From a virus: 40,443 nt of DNA. A program made the translations under genes and the position numbers. How positions within the stretch are numbered: position 1 is the stretch's first letter; each line of letters starts with the position of its first letter. Positions 37,600 to 40,443 of this stretch are shown piece after piece. Below the pieces are notes generated by a model, which did not search any database, was not told the origin of the DNA, and saw nothing but the letters and a program-made list of their open reading frames with translations. The stretch covers positions 1 through 40,443 of the IMG/VR virus record IMGVR_UViG_3300043427_000269. One strand, given 5' to 3'.

Positions 37600-38201
37600 A
37601 TACGCCTCCAGGGGAAACGCAAACAATGATGACTTCGACCTTTCTTGATTTTCTCGTAGTAGAGACCTTCATTGTTCGGTACTCTGGTGAGGACGCAATC
37701 TGCATCGTGTTGAGTGCACAGGATTGGGAGGGTGAACTCGACGATGCCAGCGCGTTGGAACAGATGCCGCAGATACGGGTCGTTGTATCCATAGAAACCG
37801 GCAAAGTCCTCGTCATAGCCGCCGACGGCCCAGTAGTCGAGTCTGTTCACTAACAGCGTTCCAGCCGTTCTAGGCCGGTTCTTGCGGGTGAACGAGTAGA
37901 ACTTACCGCGTTCTAGTTTGGTAGCCAGGATAGCGTCTATGCTTCCCTTGCTAAACGTCTGGTCTGTGTCGCAGAAAAGTATCCACTCTGTCGGGCAGAC
38001 GGTTGCGCCTAAGTTTCTAGCACCTGGGATATTCCACGGAATGTCTTGTTCTATCCGGTAGACGGGTACGTTAGCGTGAGGCGGTTCTAGACTGCCGTCA
38101 TCTATGATCTGCTTTTTGACGTAGGGGTAGGTATCCCATTCGTTTAGGTGTTTGTCTAGGTGTTCGTGGTCGTTGTAAAACGTCAGCGAGATAGTAAACA
38201 C
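37596..38201 (-). CDS. Glycosyltransferase family 2 protein
   Basis: The 201-aa product has ISLTFYNDHEHLD, QIIDDGSLEPP (32-42), PGARNLGATVCPTEWILFCDTDQ (59-81, metal motif DTD) and GGYDEDFAGFYGYNDPYL, typical of GT-A enzymes with an N-terminal galactosyltransferase-like part. GTG at 38201 follows GAGGAG. It is first of the three sugar-transfer genes and overlaps the HNH gene by 19 nt. Confidence 0.83.
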   Translation of the reverse strand: MFTISLTFYNDHEHLDKHLNEWDTYPYVKKQIIDDGSLEPPHANVPVYRIEQDIPWNIPGARNLGATVCPTEWILFCDTDQTFSKGSIDAILATKLERGKFYSFTRKNRPRTAGTLLVNRLDYWAVGGYDEDFAGFYGYNDPYLRHLFQRAGIVEFTLPILCTQHDADCVLTRVPNNEGLYYEKIKKGRSHHCLRFPWRRI

Positions 38202-38461
38202 TTTGTCTCCTCTAGTAACTCTAACTCGGTAAAGCCGTAGTGCTTGGCAAATCCTTTGGTTCCGAGTCCGTGTATTCCAGTATTACCTCGGTGGTGCTCT
38301 GGGCAAAGTGGAATCGAATCGTAGTGCGAAGCCCTCTTTCGTCCTTGTCCTGTCCGAAGATGATGGATCTCAGACGGCGTATCGTCAAAGCCAAGTCTTC
38401 TGCATACCGAGCATCCGAGTCCCGCCACACGAGAGAGATAATTTTTTTCATCTTTGGTCAC
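38183..38461 (-). CDS. Ref-like HNH nuclease (RecA-dependent nuclease family)
   Basis: Ref of phage P1 cuts DNA at RecA-made D-loops. The 92-aa product shows LGCSVCRRLG (15-24), EIHHLRTGQGRK (31-42), PLCPEHHRGNTGIHG (51-65) and FAKHYGF, the core of the Ref-type HNH fold. GTG at 38461 follows the NinB gene, whose last 14 nt it shares. It is one border of the variable locus: sequence upstream differs between alleles A and B from base 38463 on. Confidence 0.85.
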   Translation of the reverse strand: MTKDEKNYLSRVAGLGCSVCRRLGFDDTPSEIHHLRTGQGRKRASHYDSIPLCPEHHRGNTGIHGLGTKGFAKHYGFTELELLEETKCLLSR

Positions 38462-38462
38462 T
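38336..38462. repeat. 127-bp exact copy of 1-127
   Basis: Partner of the contig-start block. From 38463 onward the sequence follows allele B (NinB end) instead of the methyltransferase. Confidence 0.93.
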
Positions 38463-38828
38463 TAGCCTCCGTGTGTCTTCCGAGAACTTCACGTCATGTT
38501 CAGCAGCCCACTTAATCACCTTCTCTATGTACTCCGAGAACTCGTTTACCCGCAGTTCAGCAGTACTAGGTTCTAGCATCTTCAGGCTTCCGTCTGGTAG
38601 TTCTATGATGCGTTCAGGCAACAATAATCCCCGCAGGTACTCATGCCACACAGACTGCTCATACGCCTTACCAGGCACGACCTGTTCTGCTATATCACCG
38701 AGGATAGACCAGTAGTAGCGATTCTGTTCTAGCGAGCGTTTAGTAGGTCTGATCTCTATGGTGTGGCCGTCAGGCGCAGCGTCTACCATCTGGTGAGCAA
38801 CCTCACGGTTGTATTTGGTGAGGATCAT
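38448..38828 (-). CDS. ninB: NinB-like recombination protein (allele B copy)
   Basis: The 126-aa product is nearly identical to the allele A copy at 1254-1625, with small differences such as RPTKRSL, GLLLPE and EHDVKF. It ends LSDQR, sharing its last 14 nt with the HNH gene, whereas allele A places a peptide and a methyltransferase here. ATG at 38828 overlaps the replisome gene stop directly, with no PAPS-reductase gene between. Confidence 0.85.
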   Translation of the reverse strand: MILTKYNREVAHQMVDAAPDGHTIEIRPTKRSLEQNRYYWSILGDIAEQVVPGKAYEQSVWHEYLRGLLLPERIIELPDGSLKMLEPSTAELRVNEFSEYIEKVIKWAAEHDVKFSEDTRRLSDQR

Positions 38829-39205
38829 GCGGCCTTCATAGCGGCTCTCATAACCGCAATCTTAAAGTGTGGGAATGTTTCAAAGTCGTCAGCACTTATA
38901 CCTAACTCTTGACCTTTTGCTACGATTCCTGATGCGGTCTCGTGCCACGGTTTCTCGTTGACTACGCCTGGCAACACAACCTCATGCACGTCTGCCCAAC
39001 GCTCTCCACGAAGCCATGTAGCGGCGTGTGGGATAAACGACCCATTGTTCTTCATCCATTGTTCAGTCCTGCAAGCAGCCTTTATTGCGTGTAGAACCGT
39101 ATCTAGATCTGGCCGTATAGCCTCTGTCTGCTTCCATGCCTTACGAGCCTCTGCCTTTGCCACCTTGCGTGGGTAGGCTTCCCAGAATGTTTCGAATCCG
39201 TCCAT
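38825..39205 (-). CDS. Replisome-organiser/DnaT-like replication protein (allele B)
   Basis: ATG at 39205 has GAGGAG 6 nt upstream and is preferred over the longer frame to 39247, which would overlap the metalloprotein gene. The 126-aa protein has FETFWEAYPRK and EARKAWKQT (about 4-26), IPHAATWLRGERW and the same C-terminal block as allele A (VVNEKPWHE to the end). The N-terminal half differs from allele A, so the gene is a mosaic with a switch point about 140 nt from its 3' end. Confidence 0.7.
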   Translation of the reverse strand: MDGFETFWEAYPRKVAKAEARKAWKQTEAIRPDLDTVLHAIKAACRTEQWMKNNGSFIPHAATWLRGERWADVHEVVLPGVVNEKPWHETASGIVAKGQELGISADDFETFPHFKIAVMRAAMKAA

Positions 39206-39215
39206 GCGTCGCTCC

Positions 39216-39587
39216 TCAACGAACAAGCCCAAGAATGTAAGCCTCAATTTTTCTTACAACTTGATGTTCTTTTAAGTCTCTGTGTTTTTCTTTTAATTTC
39301 GGGCGGGAGATGTCCGCTAATAACAAATGCAAAACTTCATGCAAAGCATAATAATTTAAATCTTTTCTAGCCTGAGAACTAGCGGGTTTTGTGGTGTCTA
39401 CATTGAATGTTATAAGAGCGGCCCTGTTATCTATATCACGTCTACAAACGGCGGCGTAATCATCATCATCCTGGGTGTAACTAGTTCTAATTGCCCAGTC
39501 ATGCAAACCAAATGCTTTTTGCCAATAATAGACACGACCAGAAAAATAAGACATATCTGCATCAGTCCATTTTGTTTTGTATTTCAT
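39216..39587 (-). CDS. HExxH zinc-metalloprotein (putative peptidase)
   Basis: The 123-aa product has a HEVLH motif in ALHEVLHLLLADI (81-93) and a later charged helix with Glu115 that could give the third ligand. The N-terminus (TDADMSYFSGRVYYWQKAFG) and a run of Asp (DDDD, 40-43) are distinctive. ATG at 39587 follows GAGGAGG. It occurs only in allele B. Small phage HExxH proteins are often called SprT- or ImmA-like, but I cannot assign one of these. Confidence 0.65.
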   Translation of the reverse strand: MKYKTKWTDADMSYFSGRVYYWQKAFGLHDWAIRTSYTQDDDDYAAVCRRDIDNRAALITFNVDTTKPASSQARKDLNYYALHEVLHLLLADISRPKLKEKHRDLKEHQVVRKIEAYILGLVR

Positions 39588-40048
39588 CTAATCCTCCTCA
39601 GGATGTGATAGTTACATTGTAGTCTTACTTCTTACACAATCTACTAGGTATTTCTACTTACTTCCTATGTTTTAGGCATAGGTATCCCAAGGGTGATTAG
39701 CCCATCCCCAAGACTCCATGAAGGGAATCCCTAGGTGACCCGAAGGCAGCGATTCATTCGTCTACAGGTTTGTCTCACCACTTGCCCTGTAAACTACCTG
39801 AGTCCCTCGCTGACAGGCTCAGACCTAAACATGGGTGCAATGCTAGGTGTCTTTTCTTCCGAGCCACCGATTCAGGTGCGCTACTACGGGCGGAGTCCGG
39901 TCAGAAATGCAAAAACCCTCGTGTGGAGACTTGGGCTTGACAGGCCAGCACTCGATCTGAGTGAAGTGCATACAAGCCCCCACAGGAGGGTTCTATCTCA
40001 GATCAAACACCGGAGCGTCACTTCCGACACCGCTAGGATACCACGGAT
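39588..40048. other. 461-bp spacer of allele B, structured, no gene
   Basis: No credible gene: the plus-strand frame 39735-40052 has no ribosome site and unlikely composition. It contains a CCTATG/CATAGG hairpin (39664-39669 and 39677-39682) and the long paired region at 39915-40004. It lies between the nuclease gene and the metalloprotein gene, where allele A has an unrelated 349-bp spacer. Confidence 0.6.
39915..40004. ncRNA. Candidate structured RNA or DNA element with pseudoknot-type pairing
   Basis: Segments 39915-39939 and 39973-39991 pair over about 18 positions (ACCCTC, TGTGG, GGGCTTG with GAGGGT, CCACA, CAAGCCC), while GATCTGAG (39954-39961) is an exact match to CTCAGATC (39997-40004). 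The two helices interleave, as in an H-type pseudoknot. CACTC/GAGTG (39949-39953, 39959-39963) offers an alternative. The transcribed strand is unknown; the minus-strand operon would cross it. Confidence 0.45.
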
Positions 40049-40357
40049 CTAATTTAGTTCAACAAGTTTTAGCGTCCAACCAGCCTTCAGTTTTCCCCAC
40101 CCGTGGACGTGAACCTTCCACCCAGACTTTATAAGTTCTGGGTAGTACTCGTTCTCCTCGATCTTCTTGACCCTAGCAGACACGTTCCCACGGCTGGTGG
40201 TCTGTATGCCTATCGTATGCCCATGTCCGATAGCCAAAATATCTATGCAATTCCACAGGTCTATGCGCTTACGGGAGTATGGACACCAGCGCTCCACGAT
40301 CCAACAACGGTAACCATGCTCGCGCAGGTAGGCTAGGGATCTCTGGGTAGGACTCAT
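40049..40357 (-). CDS. Restriction-fold small nuclease (allele B copy)
   Basis: Near-identical to 3203-3511: the 102-aa products differ only at REH/REQ (residue 14), GIQ/GVQ (51) and TLKL/TLKT (98). It keeps IDILAIG, QTTS and the following Lys pair. Its promoter and start lie in the 127-bp identical block. In a circularised genome only one of the two copies would be present in each molecule. Confidence 0.6.
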   Translation of the reverse strand: MSPTQRSLAYLREHGYRCWIVERWCPYSRKRIDLWNCIDILAIGHGHTIGIQTTSRGNVSARVKKIEENEYYPELIKSGWKVHVHGWGKLKAGWTLKLVELN

Positions 40358-40443
40358 ACAGTAGTTTATACAGTATAGGGTTATCCCTAGTCAAATTTCT
40401 TACAAAACCCACACAACCTTACAAAATAAATGTAAGATTCTGT
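40317..40443. repeat. 127-bp exact copy of 3471-3597
   Basis: Ends at the contig end. Circular continuation is expected at 3598. Confidence 0.93.
40365..40394 (-). promoter_or_regulatory. Second copy of the minus-strand early promoter
   Basis: Identical to 3519-3548 (TTGACT, 18 bp, TATAAA), including the ATACAGTA direct repeat at 40356-40375. Confidence 0.65.

Noticed and set aside
39735-40052. 105-aa plus-strand ORF in the allele B spacer
   Set aside because: No ribosome site, it crosses the paired RNA-like region and it runs into the opposite nuclease gene.
1-40443. End duplications as true terminal redundancy of a linear phage genome
   Set aside because: The repeated regions contain diverged and rearranged gene copies, and exact identity is limited to 127 bp at each border; a direct terminal repeat would be uniform.
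1-40443. tRNA genes, CRISPR arrays, integrase or attachment sites
   Set aside because: None could be seen by reading; no cloverleaf with CCA end, no regular direct-repeat array and no recombinase motifs. A dedicated tRNA scan would be needed to exclude tRNAs fully.

Overview
The window is a bacteriophage genome: a tailed phage with a P22-like portal, an SU10/DUF5309-type major capsid protein, a P22 gp10-like tail stabiliser and a row of ejection-type proteins, so a podovirus-like virion is most likely. No integrase, repressor, DNA polymerase, tRNA or CRISPR array was recognised. The host is not shown directly. The gene content suggests a Gram-negative, perhaps betaproteobacterial freshwater host (inference, low confidence).

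The contig ends are informative. Bases 1-127 are identical to 38336-38462, and 3471-3597 are identical to 40317-40443. Each identity is exactly 127 bp and then stops. I read this as a de Bruijn-graph assembly (k=127) of a circular or circularly permuted genome whose population carries two alleles of one locus. Allele A (about 1-3597) has a C5-DNA methyltransferase with a second long overlapping reading frame, a 35-residue peptide, NinB, a PAPS-reductase-like protein and a replisome-organiser-like protein. Allele B (about 38336-40443) has NinB, a different replisome-organiser N-terminus, an HExxH metalloprotein and a different, highly structured spacer. The implied circles are about 38.3 kb (A) and 36.8 kb (B).

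Layout. 1-3511, minus strand: allele A early genes. 3512-3632: divergent control region with a strong minus-strand promoter. 3633-6157, plus strand: small, heavily overlapping early genes, including a Rad52/ERF-like annealing protein and several winged-helix or Cys-rich mini-proteins. 6263-9197: small conserved proteins, a class I methyltransferase and a 430-aa unknown. 9178-9378: a lone minus-strand gene. 9479-17000: terminases, portal, DUF4214 protein, scaffold, capsid, terminator. 16627-22189: a glycosyltransferase inside the virion operon, head-tail adaptor and tail proteins. 22186-27049: four ejection/internal-virion-like proteins. 27053-30503: tail fibre with tandem Gly-rich domains, then accessory genes including a 2OG-Fe(II) oxygenase-like protein. 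30504-33488: lysis region with two holin-like proteins, an HslV/proteasome-like protein, a metallophosphatase and a GH24 endolysin. 33441-38461, minus strand: two HNH-AP2 endonucleases, an SSB-like protein, HTH protein, tiny membrane peptides, YqaJ exonuclease, sigma-like regulator, three glycosyltransferase-like proteins and a Ref-like HNH protein. 38448-40443: allele B.

How they fit. The minus-strand early operon and the leading plus-strand genes carry a recombination set (YqaJ exonuclease, annealing protein, SSB-like, NinB, Ref-like HNH), which fits the mosaic A/B locus. The long plus-strand run from 6263 to 33488 builds and releases the virion. The most unusual single observation is the 1 kb stretch at 113-1153, where two same-strand frames start 4 nt apart and both look protein-coding.
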